Assembly: GCF_018991925.1 (NCBI RefSeq)
Contig: NW_024724368.1
Location: 2,531,778-2,595,777 of the forward strand
DNA from: Homarus americanus
Lineage: Eukaryota > Arthropoda > Malacostraca > Decapoda > Nephropidae
Length of the DNA: 64,000 nt
Reading direction: 5' to 3'
The notes beneath the pieces were generated by a model. That model was not told the origin of the DNA. It searched no databases and saw only the letters and a program-made list of their open reading frames with translations. Of the stretch, positions 1-11,039 are shown piece by piece. How positions within the stretch are numbered: position 1 is the stretch's first letter; the number at the start of each line of letters is the position of its first letter. The position numbers and the translations under genes were made by a program.

Positions 1-240
1 CCCTTGAGTACAGAGATTTAACCCCTTGAGTAGAATAATTTAACCCTTTGAGTACAGTGATTTAACCCCTTGAGTACAATTATTTTCTTTGAGTATGTTG
101 TGTTAATCCTTTGAATACGCAGACCTGTTTCCTTGAGTATGAAGATATTGTACTCTGGGTGGTTAAGTCATCGTACTCAAGGGGTTAACTGAAGATATCA
201 TCGAGTACAGTTTGAATATCATAGAGTACAGTGTGAATTT
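1..240. repeat. Degenerate 22-bp tandem repeat
   Basis: Four to five units of the form TTGAGTACAGNGATTTAACCCC follow each other from base 1, decaying by about base 120. Around 150-190 the same motif appears in inverted orientation (a CGTACTCAAGGGGTTAAC block). The unit length and core (GAGTAC...TTTAACCC) match the array at 11040-11200, so both belong to one repeat family. Confidence 0.75.
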
Positions 241-775
241 GATAATTTTCTTAAGTAAAGGCTTGACCAATCACTATTTCCAGTCCCGTACCATCAACAA
301 GCTCTCATTTTATACCTAAATTTCCTATATTATTCTCCATTTAACCATTCAATCATTCACATAAACACCTCACTGTCCTAGAATGTTGTACACAGTTTAA
401 TTACCGGTGTGTGTCCTGGCTTGAGGAACCTAACATTCATCTTGCTGTGTCAACTGTATGTGTCCCCTCTCAGCCAGAAGGTCATTGACACCCTCCAACT
501 CGGCTTGTGTCTGTCTGCAACACCTCCCCACCTCCCGCCCGCCCCCCTGGTTCACCATCATTGATTATATACACTGTCTTGTCATGAGTGAATGGTTTAA
601 GGTATTTCCCGCGTTCCTTCCTCTTAATCCTCTTACTCTTCTTCCTTTTATCTTCGTGTTTCTTATCATTCTCCTCTTCCTCTTTCCCTTCTTGTTCTGA
701 TGTTTAAAGGTTGTAGATGGTGTAGAGGCGGGGAAGAGTTGTAATGGAGTGACCACTAGCTTGAGTGCCTCGCTC
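241..775. other. Unassigned stretch, no gene recognised
   Basis: About 530 bases of mixed AT-rich then C/T-rich sequence. Short open frames here are low-complexity and show no domain or convincing splice sites. Nothing else is seen. Confidence 0.5.
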
Positions 776-1300
776 CACCTGGCACCGTCGGGCCGTGTCA
801 CCCTCCCTCCCTCCTCCCTCCCTCCCTCCCTCCCTCTCTCTCCCTACCTCCCTCCTCCCCACCCCCCTCCCCACCTCCCCACCTCCTCCCCACCCCACCT
901 CCTCCCCCTCCTCCTCCTCCTCCTCTTTCTTTCTCCCTCACCTCCTCCCTCCTCCTCCCTCCTCCTCTGTCTCCTCCTCCTCTCCTCCCACCCACCTCCC
1001 TCCTCCTCCCTCCTCCTCCTCCTCCCTCACCTCCTCACCTCCCTCCTCCCTCCTACCTCTCCTCCTCCTCCCTCCCCCTCCCTCCCCCTCCCTACTCGTT
1101 CCTCGCTCATATACTGCCACTCAATTCTTCCCGTTCCTCACTGCACTTCTCGTTCTCCTTTCACCTTTTCACACCGTTGCCTTTAATTTTAATCTCCTCC
1201 TCCTGTTCTTGTTCTTTTCCTTCCTTCATCCAGTTTACTCTCCTCACCCACCTCTCCCTCCCTCCCTCCCTCCCTTTTCACATTTTTCTATTTTTCTTCC
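776..1300. repeat. Polypyrimidine (CCTCCT/CCCTCC)n tract
   Basis: Over 500 bases of nearly pure C+T made of interrupted CCTCCT, CTCCCTCC and CCTCACCT units. Long mirror-repeat polypyrimidine runs like this can form triplexes. The open frames crossing it in two plus frames and on the minus strand are only its translation into Pro/Ser/Leu or Gly/Arg. Confidence 0.85.
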
Positions 1301-1435
1301 ACGCATCCCCTCAGTAAACTCATTTCTTTGTTCAACACGTTCTTGTTCTCTTATCCATCATCCCTCTTATGCTCTCTCTCTCTCATATCTGCCACACTTG
1401 TAGCCCGCATGTCATCTCCTCGCCCTCCTCTCTCC

Positions 1436-1578
1436 TCATTCCCCCTCACTCCCCCTCACTCCTCCTCACTCCCACTCACTCCCCCTCACTCCCACTCACT
1501 CCCTCTCCTTTTCCTCCCAGTAACGTGTTACCTGAGCTATGGAGGATCAAATTTTATCAGTGTCCTTATCAAGATCGT

Positions 1579-1608
<30 letters not shown>
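1436..1608. repeat. ACTCCCCCTC minisatellite and (TG)n
   Basis: A roughly 10-bp unit ACTCCCCCTC/ACTCCCACTC repeats about seven times at 1438-1505. A pure TG run lies at 1579-1607. Confidence 0.8.
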
Positions 1609-1611
<3 letters not shown>

Positions 1612-2220
1612 ATTTTTCTGGGTGAGTAAAAAAAAATTCCAGGGGCTCTTTATAAACTCATTAGGATTCCGATAATAAACTAACATCAAGTTGTCTCTGT
1701 ATCCCAAACTATCGGTAAGGTAATCAGTGTTAAGTAGTTTCATTGTATTTCTTAATGATACAATGAAAAAAAAATACGTACTGTAAAAAAAATCGGTGAA
1801 ATAAAACCTGCAGTATAAATGATCAGAAGTTTTTACTACACTGAGATAAGAATACAATTTAAACACGGATACAGTATTAATTAAACCAACTAAATTATGA
1901 CTACACTGAGGTCAGAAGAAGTGGCATTTATTCCTAGCTGTAGGATGACTGTAGGCTGGGTAAAGGTCGTTATTTACAACTAATGTTTACTGCTGATTTC
2001 TTCACGTCTAGGATAACACAAGATAGGGCGTTTCCCATTTGTATATTTTACGGGGACTTTTGAACATCACAACAAACTCACAAGATAAGATTAGGTATCA
2101 GTTTATGTACGAGTAAAATTAGTAACTTGATAAACGAGGGAATAGCGAGAAAAATTAAAAGGGGAAGAGACTGGAGGAAAATGAAACGTGACAGACGGGT
2201 GATATTTGATAGTAAGTGTC
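1612..2220. other. AT-rich stretch, nothing recognised
   Basis: No long open frame, repeat or RNA gene is seen in these 600 bases. Confidence 0.5.
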
Positions 2221-2224
2221 CAGT

Positions 2225-2427
2225 CCCCTTCACTAGTGCGTTTACAGGGGCTCGTCTGGTTTCGTACAGTGTGGCAGCGTTGTGTTTGTTTACATTCGAC
2301 AGAAGGAAACTTGCAATAATTAACATACTATGGAATTAAATTAAAACAATATTAAAACAAATATCTCAATGTAATGATTTGTGGAATATTTATATGACGA
2401 GTCCCTGCAAACGCACAAGTGAAGGGG
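2225..2427. repeat. Inverted repeat, about 32-bp arms
   Basis: The left arm 2225-2257 (CCCCTTCACTAGTGCG..., ending GGGGCTCGTC) is matched in reverse complement by 2396-2427, with about four mismatches. The spacer is about 140 bases. This could be a small palindromic element; no clear target duplication is visible. Confidence 0.6.
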
Positions 2428-2582
2428 ATTTTACATATAGTGGTGTGGTCTGGTCCCTGAACAGACGATAGCAATACATTCAGATACCTTTTTTTTTTAT
2501 CCATACACACCTGACTATTTAAACACAGCCTGAAATACCCAGTGGTAATTCTGTGTAATTTTATGACGTTCAGCAAGAGATG

Positions 2583-2700
2583 CGAGCTAGGTGTGATGTG
2601 TGAGCCAGGTGTGTGATGTATGTGGGTCAGGTGTGAGATGTGTGGGCCATGTGTGTGATGTATGTGAGCCAGGTGTGTGGTGTGTGGGCCAAGTGTAAGA
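2583..2700. repeat. GTGTGATGTGTGAGCCAG-type minisatellite
   Basis: About six degenerate 18-22-bp units rich in GTGTG and GCCAGGTGTG. Open minus-strand frames (THHTPGSH-like) are translations of this repeat. Confidence 0.75.
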
Positions 2701-2829
2701 TGTTTTATATAGGCCATAGTATACCTCATCCCCCACACACACAAACAATAAAACATGTACTGTATATATGTTTATAGAAAGCATTTTTATAAGGCTATAT
2801 TTAATGGAACATCTCTCTTGATTAACACT

Positions 2830-3205
2830 AAAGAAACGTCACACTTACTTAACATTATATAAAGGAACGTCACACTTACTTAACATTATTTAAAGGAACG
2901 TCACACTTACTTAACATTATATAAAGGAACGTCACACTTACTTAACATTATATAAAGGAACGTCACACTTACTTAACATTATTTAAAGAAACGTCACACT
3001 TACTTAACATTATATAAAGGAACGTCACACTTACTTAACATTATTTAAAGGAACGTCACACTTACTTAACATTATATAAAGGAACGTCACACTTACTTTA
3101 CATTATTTAAAGGAACGTCACACTTACTTAACATTATATAAAGGAACGTCACACTTACTTTACATTATTTAAAGGAACGTCACATTTAACATTATTTAAA
3201 AGAAC
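2830..3205. repeat. 31-bp tandem array with TATA and CGTCA motifs
   Basis: About twelve copies of a 31-bp unit. Each contains AACGTCACACTTACTTAACA followed by either TTATATAAAGG or TTATTTAAAGG. The two variants alternate through most of the array, giving a 62-bp higher-order period. The last copies are degraded (3180-3205). Confidence 0.9.
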
Positions 3206-3439
3206 GTCAGAACTTTACCTTTACAGTATTTTAGAAGACCTTGAGACGAGAACCCTATTTGATGGCTCGGGTTCACTCTGTACCCTAAACAAATACGTGT
3301 GTATGTGTGTCTTGTCATATAACGTGTTCTCTTCGTCTTCAATGTTTGTCTTTTGTGAATAGGTTTTGTTTACAGTAGGTCATAGCTTCAGGAAGGTAAA
3401 TTATCCCTATTGGTGCTTAGATACAATGACGTCACGTAG

Positions 3440-3545
3440 AAATAGCCAACAGTGTTTTTTTTTTCACTTTCAGGATGTTTCGTTGTACATTATACGTTGT
3501 TTTTCTTTCACTTTCAGGATGTTTCGTTGTACATTATACGTTCTT
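3440..3545. repeat. 44-bp direct duplication
   Basis: The segment TTTCACTTTCAGGATGTTTC... through TACATTATACGTT is present twice head to tail (about 3462-3501 and 3506-3543). Confidence 0.85.
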
Positions 3546-3599
3546 AATAGTGAAATGAAGTGAAATTATTATTATCCAAAAAATCATCTTGGCTCAATC

Positions 3600-5454
3600 T
3601 GATTTTAACTTCACTTTCCAATACACACACATGCTGATTCTCCGTTTGTCTTGCTTCCACCTCAAACTATGGAATTTCGTACGTGTAGCCGCTTCGTTTC
3701 TGGGAGCAGTTCGTAAAATGAATACTAGTTCGTAGCAGCCATTGGAAAGTTGGGATTGTAGCTCGGGTGTTTGTAGGTGTGGTGGTGGTGTGGGGCAGCG
3801 ATGGTGTTGAGGTGTGGGCGGCGATGGTGTTGAGGTGTGGGCGGCGAAGGATGGACAGGTAGTATTGGGTAGGGTAGGGGAGGAAGGGTTGTCGGTATAC
3901 GCTTGCCGTGTGCGTAGGCGGGTAGAAGGGAAGGGGGCGAAGGTAGAGAGAGAGAGAAGCCTTGGAAGGGAAGGGAATGGATGTAGAATTTGCATTTATC
4001 GTGGTGGAGGGTGTGGGTGGCGGCCAATAGGTAATATAAGGGTGCGGGTGTGCAGGGGGTCATGTAAGTAGACAATTCAACTCGCCCACACCCTGTACTA
4101 TCCCGCCTCCATCCAACGACTGTTTGTATCCTCTATATGGAATCCAGATTGTTGTGGCGTTAAAGGATCAAATATATGTTCAAGTGGCGGGAAAAAACGG
4201 AAAAACACGCCTGTAACTTCGATTTGGTGGGGAAACACGGGTGACACACGAGCGAGTTGGACCCAAACATGGACCCAAACTTCCCGAGAACTTGGATTCA
4301 TTGCCTCTGTGGTGGAATTATTGGTGGCGGCGTTACCTTGAAGTTGTTGTGGTGGCGAACGATGGAGATGAACGTAGTAATGATTAATGGTGGTGAGAAA
4401 CCCGAGGGAAGGGTGAGCCCAGGCGTCCGTGGATCAAGTGACGGTGGGCAGCTGTACACCGTGGTACCTCACAATGCTCACACGCTCACGGATGTCACTC
4501 TTCACTGTAGCTAATTTGCTATACTTTCTAGATATTAACAATTAAATCGTTAAAATAAAATAAAAATTACGGGCAAAATAATAAACATTCATTGCTTCCG
4601 ACTGGGGTGAAATCAATGTTGCAAGTGTACATGTTCAGAAAATATTTTAGAATTTGTGTTACTTATACAGGTTAAAGAAATACAATTGACAGGGAAGAAC
4701 TATTATAAGAACAAAAATATAACTAAAATTAAAAAAAATATATATATAACGACGTAAATATGGAATAGTTAGAAAAGAGGAACTGGAACAGCCTATTGTG
4801 GTGTGTGGGAGCAAGAGGACGTGTGTGTGGTAGTGGTGGTGGCTAGGCCTGTCCCCTAATCCTGAAGGGTAGTCAAGGCCTCCTCTGTGTTCCTGACTTA
4901 TCAAGTGTGTCCAGGCCATCCCTCGAAGTGGTTTAGGAGGGCCACGCCTCCCACAAACCCACAGCAACATGGGCGTTCGTGGTCAGGTAACACAAACCAC
5001 CTGAGGCCCCAAGAACTAATTAATCACCTCCTCATCGTGTACATGACCCCGCCGTGATGGTACGTATAGCTTACTGTTACAACTCTAAAACAAGATTAAA
5101 GGATATAATTTAATCTGAGTAACATGTTTACTTCAATATATTTCTGTTTATGATCTTGAGATTAAATTTATATGAAAGAAGGATACATTAAGTAAAGTTA
5201 TATGTCAAAGGTGAACTTACACACTAGAATACACCCTAAACCTTGTCTCCTATATGATGTTTACTTCCCTCACGCCTCACTATCCTGTAATAAGTATCGG
5301 TAGAGGAGACTTATACCGATGTATTAACTCCGGCAAGTAAATAGACTCTTGAGGAGGAAGTGTTGTGGGACGGAGCCTTCCAGCACTCGGGGAGAGGAGA
5401 TCCCCGTGAGAATGTGCCGCTGCATTATTTTTGTAGAGGGTGTGAGGGAGAAAG
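3600..5454. other. Mostly unassigned; small duplications and one weak open frame
   Basis: GATGGTGTTGAGGTGTGGGCGGC is duplicated at about 3798-3845. On the minus strand at about 4436-4500 a short frame reads KSDIRERVSIVRYHGVQLP and then stops. It looks protein-like but has only a weak acceptor (GCTACAG) and no recognised family. The remainder is AT-rich with no gene seen. Confidence 0.4.
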
Positions 5455-7376
5455 GTTGATGGTGAGGTGGTGTAGGGGCTGATGGTGAGGTGGTGTAGGG
5501 GCTGATGGTGAGGGTGTAGGGGTGTAGGGGTTGATGGAGGGGTGTAGGGGGCTGATGGTGGGTGTAGGGGGTGAGGGGTGTAGGGGCTGATGCAGTGAGG
5601 TAGGGTAGGGGCTGAGGTGGTGAAGGGGTGAGGGGGTGTAGGGGTTGATGGTGAGGGTGTAGGGGCTGATGGTGAGGGTGAGGATGGTAGGGCTGATGGT
5701 GTGAGGTGTAGGGGTGTAGGGCTGATGGTGAGGTGGGTGTATGGGGCTGAGGGGCTGATGGTGAGGGTGGGGTTGTTGGTGGGGGGGTGAGGGGTTGATG
5801 GTGAGGGTGTTGGGGGTTGATGGTGAGGGTGTAGGGGTTGATGGTGAGGGGTGTAGGGGTTGATGGTGAGGGGTGTAGGGACTGATGGTGAGGGTGTAGG
5901 GGCTGATGGTGAGGGTGTAGGGGCTGATGGTGAGGGGTGTAGGGGCTTATGGTGAGGTGGTGTAGGGGCTGATGGTGAGGGGGAAAGGTTGATGGTGAGG
6001 GTGGTGTAGGGGGTGAGGGTGTAGGGGCTGATGGTGAGGTGGTGTAGGGGCTGATGGTGAGGGGTGTAGGGGCTGATGGTGAGGGGGTGTAGGGGTTGAA
6101 GGTGAGGGTGTAGGGGCTGATGGTGAGGGGTGTAGGGGTTAGAGGTGAGGGTGTAGGGGCTGATGGTGAGGTGTAGGGGTTGATGGTGAGGGGGTGTAGG
6201 GGTTGATGGTGGGGTGTAGGGGCTGATGGTGAGGGTGTGGGGGTTGATGGTGAGGGTGTGTAGGGGTTGATGGTGGTGAGGGTGTAGGGGGCTGATGGTG
6301 AGGGGTGTAGGGTGATGGTGAGGGTGTAGGGCTGATGGTGAGGTGGTGTAGGGGCTGATGGTGAGGGTGTAGGGGTTGATGGTGAGGGTGTGTAGGGGCT
6401 GATGGTGAGGGGTGTAAGGGGCTGATGGTGAGGGTGTAGGGGCTGATGGTGAGGGGTTGTGTAGGGGCTGATGGTGAGGGTGTAGGGGCTGATGGTGTGG
6501 TGGTGTAGGGGCTGATGGTGAGGGTGTAGGGGCTGATGGTGAGGGGTGTAGGGGTTGATGGTGAGGGTGTAGGGGTTGATGGTGGAGGGGTGTAGGGGGA
6601 ATGGTGAGGGTGTAGGGGCTGATGGTGAGGGTGTAGGGGTTGATGGTGAGGGTGTGTAGGGGCTGATGGTGGAGGGTGTAGGGGCTGATGGTGAGGGGTG
6701 TAGGGGCTGATGGTGAGGGGTGTAGGGGCTGATGGTGAGGGTGGGGTTGAGTGAGGGTGTGTAGGGGGCTGATGGTGGGGGGTGTAGGGGTTGATGGTGG
6801 GGTGGAAGGGGCTGATAGGTGAGGGGTGTAGGGGTTGATGGTGAGGGTGTAGGGGCTGATGGGTGAGGGTGTAGGGGCTGATGGTGAGGGTGTAGGGGTA
6901 GGGGTGGAGGGGCTGATGGTGAGGGTGTGTAGGGATTGATGGTGAGGGTGTAGGGGTTGATGGTGAGGTTGTAGGGGGGCTGATGGTGAGGGGTGTAGGG
7001 GCTGTTGAGGGTGTAGGGTTATGGTGAGGGTGTGTGGGGATTGATGAGTAGGTGTGGAGGGGCTGATGGTGAGGGGGTGTAGGGGCTGATGGTGTGAGGG
7101 TGTGTAGGGATTGATGGTGAGGGTGTAGGGGTTTATGGTGAGGGGGTGTAGGGGGCTGATGGTGAGGGGTGTAGGGGGCTGATGGTGGGGGTGTAGGGGC
7201 TGATGGTGAGGGGTGTAGGGGCTGATGGTGAGGGGGTGTGTAGGGGCTGATGGTGAGGGTTGTGTTAGAAGGGGCTGATGGTGTTGTGAGGGGCGTGTTA
7301 GAGAGGTTGAGTGGTGAGGGGGTGTAGGGATTGATGGTGAGGGGTGTAGGGTTGATGGTGAGGGTGTAGGATCTAG
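5455..7376. repeat. 1.9-kb G-rich minisatellite, 18-23-bp unit
   Basis: Roughly ninety degenerate units of GTGTAGGGGCTGATGGTGAGG run without interruption. Unit length varies by insertion or loss of GGT, GT or G. Runs of three to five G occur every few bases, so the plus strand has dense G-quadruplex potential. A 512-codon minus-strand open frame crosses it but encodes only Thr/Pro/Ser/His repeats. Confidence 0.95.
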
Positions 7377-7404
7377 GGGCAGAGAATAGGGTATGTAGGG
7401 GCTG

Positions 7405-7662
7405 GGAGCTGAGAGAAGTGGTGTAGACTGCTTGGAACTGAGAGAGAAGTGGTGTAGACTGCTTGGAACTGAGAGAAAGTGGTGTAGACTGCTTGGAACT
7501 GAGAGAGAAGTGGTGTAGACTGCTTGGAACAGGGAAGTGGTGTAGACTGCTTGGAGCTGAGATAGAAGTGGTGTAGACTGCTTGGGCCTTGAGAGAAGTG
7601 GTGTAGACTGCTTGGAACTGAGAGGAGAAGTGGTGTAGACTGCTTGGAACTGAGAGAGAGGC
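7405..7662. repeat. About 30-bp minisatellite
   Basis: Eight copies of GTGGTGTAGACTGCTTGGA followed by ACTGAGAGAGAA, directly adjoining the G-rich array. Unit length varies between about 25 and 31 bp, mainly in the GAGAGA segment. Confidence 0.9.
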
Positions 7663-7946
7663 GGTGGTGTTGTTCATAGAGTACTTGAATTCGAGTGAGA
7701 ACGCCGTATCGAGTCACTGATGGTTTATATAGATTAAATAGTAATGTTTGTGTTGGGTTATATTGAGAGGCGGGAGGTGTTGCTCACTGGCAGTACTGTA
7801 TTATGAAGGCAGACAGACAGGACCTCCTCGACCCTCCCTGCCCCCGACGTTAATTAGGCTGCTTCCTTAGAATTTAATCTGAAAATTTGAGGTGGGAGAA
7901 ATATGGGAGGAAGGCTGGTGGTTTGGGGCTGGGAAAAAATTCTACC

Positions 7947-8062
7947 AAACCTAACCTAACCTTACCTTACCTTACCTAACCACACCTTACCTTACCTTAC
8001 CTTTTTCATCCAAACCTAATAACCTTACCTTACCTTACCTAAACCAAACCTAACCTAAACTA
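7947..8062. repeat. Interstitial telomere-like CCTAA/CCTTA block
   Basis: Tracts of AACCTAACCTAACCTTACC and CCTTACCTTACC units, with interruptions. CCTAA is the complement of the arthropod telomere repeat TTAGG; CCTTA is a one-base variant that predominates here. A shorter pure block lies at about 12828-12847. Confidence 0.75.
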
Positions 8063-8695
8063 TTGTAAACTAATATGACTTAACCATGGCTATGTTAATC
8101 TATCATAACTTGAGCTAACGTTGTATAACGGCCTTTCCTCAAGAAATCAATCAAAAGTACTGTCTTCGTATTCGGGGGTTGGCGACCACAGCCCTCCACT
8201 CTAAACGTTTTTTGGGCTGCAATATACCGTAATATTCGTCGTGGTGTGGACGTGTGGCTCAGGGTACACATTAAAACTTTTCCTTGATCCGTCTCGTGAA
8301 CTCTTGAATAGTTACACTGTGACGAAAACATCTCCAAGAAGACGTTTCATCGCAGCATCAAAGACAACACTAAATTTCAACGCCTCGATATCAGAAGGTC
8401 AGGCCACAGAAAGATCAAAGGGTCAGAACCTCTCCCTGGCGTATAACATGTAATGAGTATAAATATTTTGACGCAACTTCACATCAATAGACGACGCGTA
8501 ACAACAAATTCAAGTATGTCAGAGGTCACGATCACATCTAAAGGTCAAAGTTCAATTCTGGTAACAAGCATCTGATGCAGTGTTGGTCTCAGTGTATTAT
8601 TATAGTGAGATTTTTTTTATTTTGTTATTTACTGATGGGATTTTAGACTTAATGGTGGGATTATATTTTGGCATGGGGGGAAGGGCAGCCGGGTG
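8063..8695. other. Unassigned, nothing recognised
   Basis: Open frames up to about 80 codons occur on both strands but lack family resemblance, splice signals or coding texture. Confidence 0.5.
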
Positions 8696-8699
8696 GGAG

Positions 8700-9240
8700 G
8701 TAGTGTGTGTGTGGTGTGATGTAAGGCAGTGTGGTGAGGCGGGTGTAGTGTGTTGTAAGGTAGTTGTGTGTGTGTGTGTGTGTGGTGAGGCGGGAAGTGC
8801 GTGCTTTCCTACCCTGGGTCTGAACACTGGCGGTAGTGTAGTGTTGGTGTGGCCATATCAGACCTCTGGCTGCCCCCACTAACCCACGGTAGAGTAGGTT
8901 GTGGGGCGAGGCTGAGGTATGGGGAGGAGAGGAGGGGAAGTTAGGTTATGGGGAGGTTAGGGTATGGGGAGGATGGGAGGGGAGGTTAGGGTATGGGGAG
9001 GTTAGGGTATGGAGATGGGAGAGGAAGGTTTGAGTATTGGGAGGGGAGAGAAGGCTTGGGTGGGTATGTAGGGAAGGGGAGATTAGGGTATAGGAAGGAG
9101 GGAGGAAGGTTAGGGTATGGGGAGGATGCGAGGGGGGAGAAGGCTTGGGTATGGAAGGAAGGGAAAGATTAAGTTATAGGAAAAAGGGAGGTTAGGGTAT
9201 GGAAAATGGGTAGGTTGAGATATAGGGGTGGGAGGCGGCT
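8700..9240. repeat. TG-rich then GTTAGGGTATGGGGAGG-type repeats
   Basis: A TG-rich stretch (8700-8800) is followed at about 8890-9240 by degenerate 15-30-bp units. They are built from GTTAGGGTATGGGGAGG and GGGAGGGGAG. Confidence 0.7.
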
Positions 9241-9800
9241 AATTATATAGAGGGGGTGGGGAAAGGGGAGTAAAGAAAGGTATGATACTGCAGATACGTG
9301 TTTTCTGGGAGAGAGGTGGGGGATCATAAGCTGAATGGAGACATTTGAGGACAGATGTGTGTGTGTGTGGGGAGAGGTTACTGCTGTTGAAAAGCTGGGA
9401 AGGGGGAGCTATACTTATACAATGTGGAACAGAAGAGGCAGATGAGATGGAAGAGTCTAAGATGCGGTGGGGGGCAGGTGTGCAATGCCTTTGGAGGGAG
9501 GTTGGGACAAGTAGAAGAAGGGGTGGGTTTGAAATACAAGGTAGGCAGGGAGGGGAGGAGGGGCAGGTATACTGGAAGGATGGGTGGGTGTTAACGGGCA
9601 GGGGGACAGTGAGTAGCAAGGCCAGGGGGAGAGGGGGGGAGGGAGGGGGAGAGAGAGGGGAGGGGGAGAGAGGAAGGTTAAAGGCCAGTGATTAGTGAGG
9701 AGGTCAGGTCAGGAGAGAGGTGAGGGAGGAATGAGTGTGTGTTTGGGGCAGGGAAGTAGGGCAAGTGACGTGGGCGGGTGAGGGAGGGGAGAGAGGCAGG
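9241..9800. other. G-rich low-complexity sequence
   Basis: Purine-rich sequence (GGGGAGA, GGGAGGG) without a consistent period. Open frames in it are Gly/Glu/Arg-rich and not convincing. Confidence 0.5.
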
Positions 9801-10040
9801 TCAGGGTGGTGATGGGGTGGGAGGTCAGTGGTGATGGGGGTATGCGTGGGAGGTCAGGGTAGGGATTGGTATGTGTGGGAGGTCAGGGTGGTAAATAGGA
9901 TGTGTGGGAGGTCAGGGTGGGGGTGTGTGGAAGGTCGAGGTGGTGATTGGGATGTGTCGGAGGTCAGGGAGGTGGGGGTGTGTTGTAGTTCAGGGTGGCG
10001 ATTAGGATGTGTTGGAGGTCAGGGTGGTGGTAGAGTGAGG
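9801..10040. repeat. GGGAGGTCAGGGTGG minisatellite
   Basis: About seven degenerate units of roughly 30-36 bp, each with TGTGTGGGAGGTCAGGGTGG followed by a variable GATTGGGA spacer. Confidence 0.8.
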
Positions 10041-10140
10041 TTGAAGGGTTACAGCCATGGGTCAGGGGACAAGGCTTCAGTTCAAAGAGAGGTTACGGAT
10101 GGTATGCTTTGAGGGGGGGTGGCTGTACTCACGACGCCAG

Positions 10141-10375
10141 GATATACTTGGAGGTGACTATACTTCTACACGGGCAGGATATACTTATTAGACGGGTAAC
10201 TACACTTATACACGGGCAGGATATACTTACTGGAGGCGGCCACACTTCTACACGGGCAGGATATACTTATTAGACGGGTAACTACACTTATACACGGGCA
10301 GGATATACTTACTGGAGGCGGCCACAATTCTACACGGGCAGGATATACTTATTAGACGGGTAACTACACTTATAC
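10141..10375. repeat. 82-bp tandem repeat (41-bp dimer)
   Basis: CGGGCAGGATATACTTA recurs near 10171, 10213, 10253, 10295 and 10335. Alternate copies are followed by TTAGACGGGTAACTACAC or CTGGAGGCGGCCACAC. An 82-bp unit made of two 41-bp halves is therefore repeated about 2.5 times. Confidence 0.85.
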
Positions 10376-10540
10376 AGGGGAAATAATACACTTGTTCCTA
10401 CAGGATTTACAGGGGTAGGGGGTAAACCCACAGGATATACAGTTATACACATACAAGGCAGTACAAGGGTTACTCTGGCAGGGGATGTACTCACAGATGG
10501 CTTAGTGTTGTTACCGTCCCAGGGGAAGAGTACGGAGAGG

Positions 10541-10761
10541 GTACCTTACAGAGCCATGGTTCAGGGTGCCTTACAGAGCCATGGTTCAGGGTGCCTTACA
10601 GAGCCATGGTTCAGGGTACCTTACAGAGCCATGGTTCAGGGTGCCTTACAGGTTCAGGGTGCCTTACAGAGCCATGGTTCAGGGTGCCTTACAGAGCCAT
10701 GGTTCAGGGTGCCTTACAGAGCCATGGTTCAGGGTGCCTTACAGAGCCATGGTTCAGGGTG
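10541..10761. repeat. 25-bp tandem repeat with CCATGG in each unit
   Basis: About nine units of GCCTTACAGAGCCATGGTTC followed by AGGGT are nearly identical, with one shortened unit near 10650 lacking the CCATGG part. Near-identity of copies suggests recent expansion. Three forward frames stay open because 25 is not a multiple of 3. Confidence 0.9.
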
Positions 10762-10965
10762 ACTACACTCAGGGCTTGCTGGAGTACTGGCTATGTGAGG
10801 GTACATTGGTTCGACTCCCAGGCCTGTGGAAAGTTGTTTGGACACACTTCCCAGCCCCCCTTGGTCCCTGTTCACCTAGCAGTAAAGTAGGTACCTGTTG
10901 TAAATCGAAAAGTTGCGAATTCGTATTCGGGGATAGTGACCCCCTGAGAGTATGCTAATTTGATC
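10762..10965 (+). mobile_element. tRNA-derived SINE-like fragment
   Basis: GGTTCGACTCC at 10809-10819 matches the RNA polymerase III B-box consensus. It is preceded about 35 bases upstream by a possible A-box region (GCTTGCTGGAGTACTGGC). Downstream is CCCTGTTCACCTAGCAGTAA with AGTAGGTACCTG, a tail I recognise from dispersed decapod SINE-type repeats (recalled, not searched). The 25-bp array abuts its left side. Confidence 0.6.
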
Positions 10966-11039
10966 TGATAAATACGATCATTTAATCTTAGTTATGATGG
11001 CTTGATTTCATGAATACGATGAGTCGACCCATTCAGTGC

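Noticed and set aside
749..1403. Long Ser/Pro/Leu open frames in two plus frames
   Set aside because: Artefact of the polypyrimidine tract; all frames are open for the same reason.
2830..3205. CRISPR-like regular array
   Set aside because: Repeats are contiguous 31-bp tandem units without spacers, in an animal genome.
6139..7677. 512-codon minus-strand open frame
   Set aside because: Pure translation of the G-rich minisatellite (Thr/Pro/Ser/His repeats); no domain, and copies vary in length without frame constraint.
10800..10830. tRNA gene based on a perfect B-box
   Set aside because: No acceptor stem or anticodon arm can be drawn; the context fits a SINE-like repeat better.
10505..10958. 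Overlapping open frames YRAMVQGALQSHGSG-like
   Set aside because: A 25-bp repeat without stops reads open in three frames; no coding texture outside the repeat.
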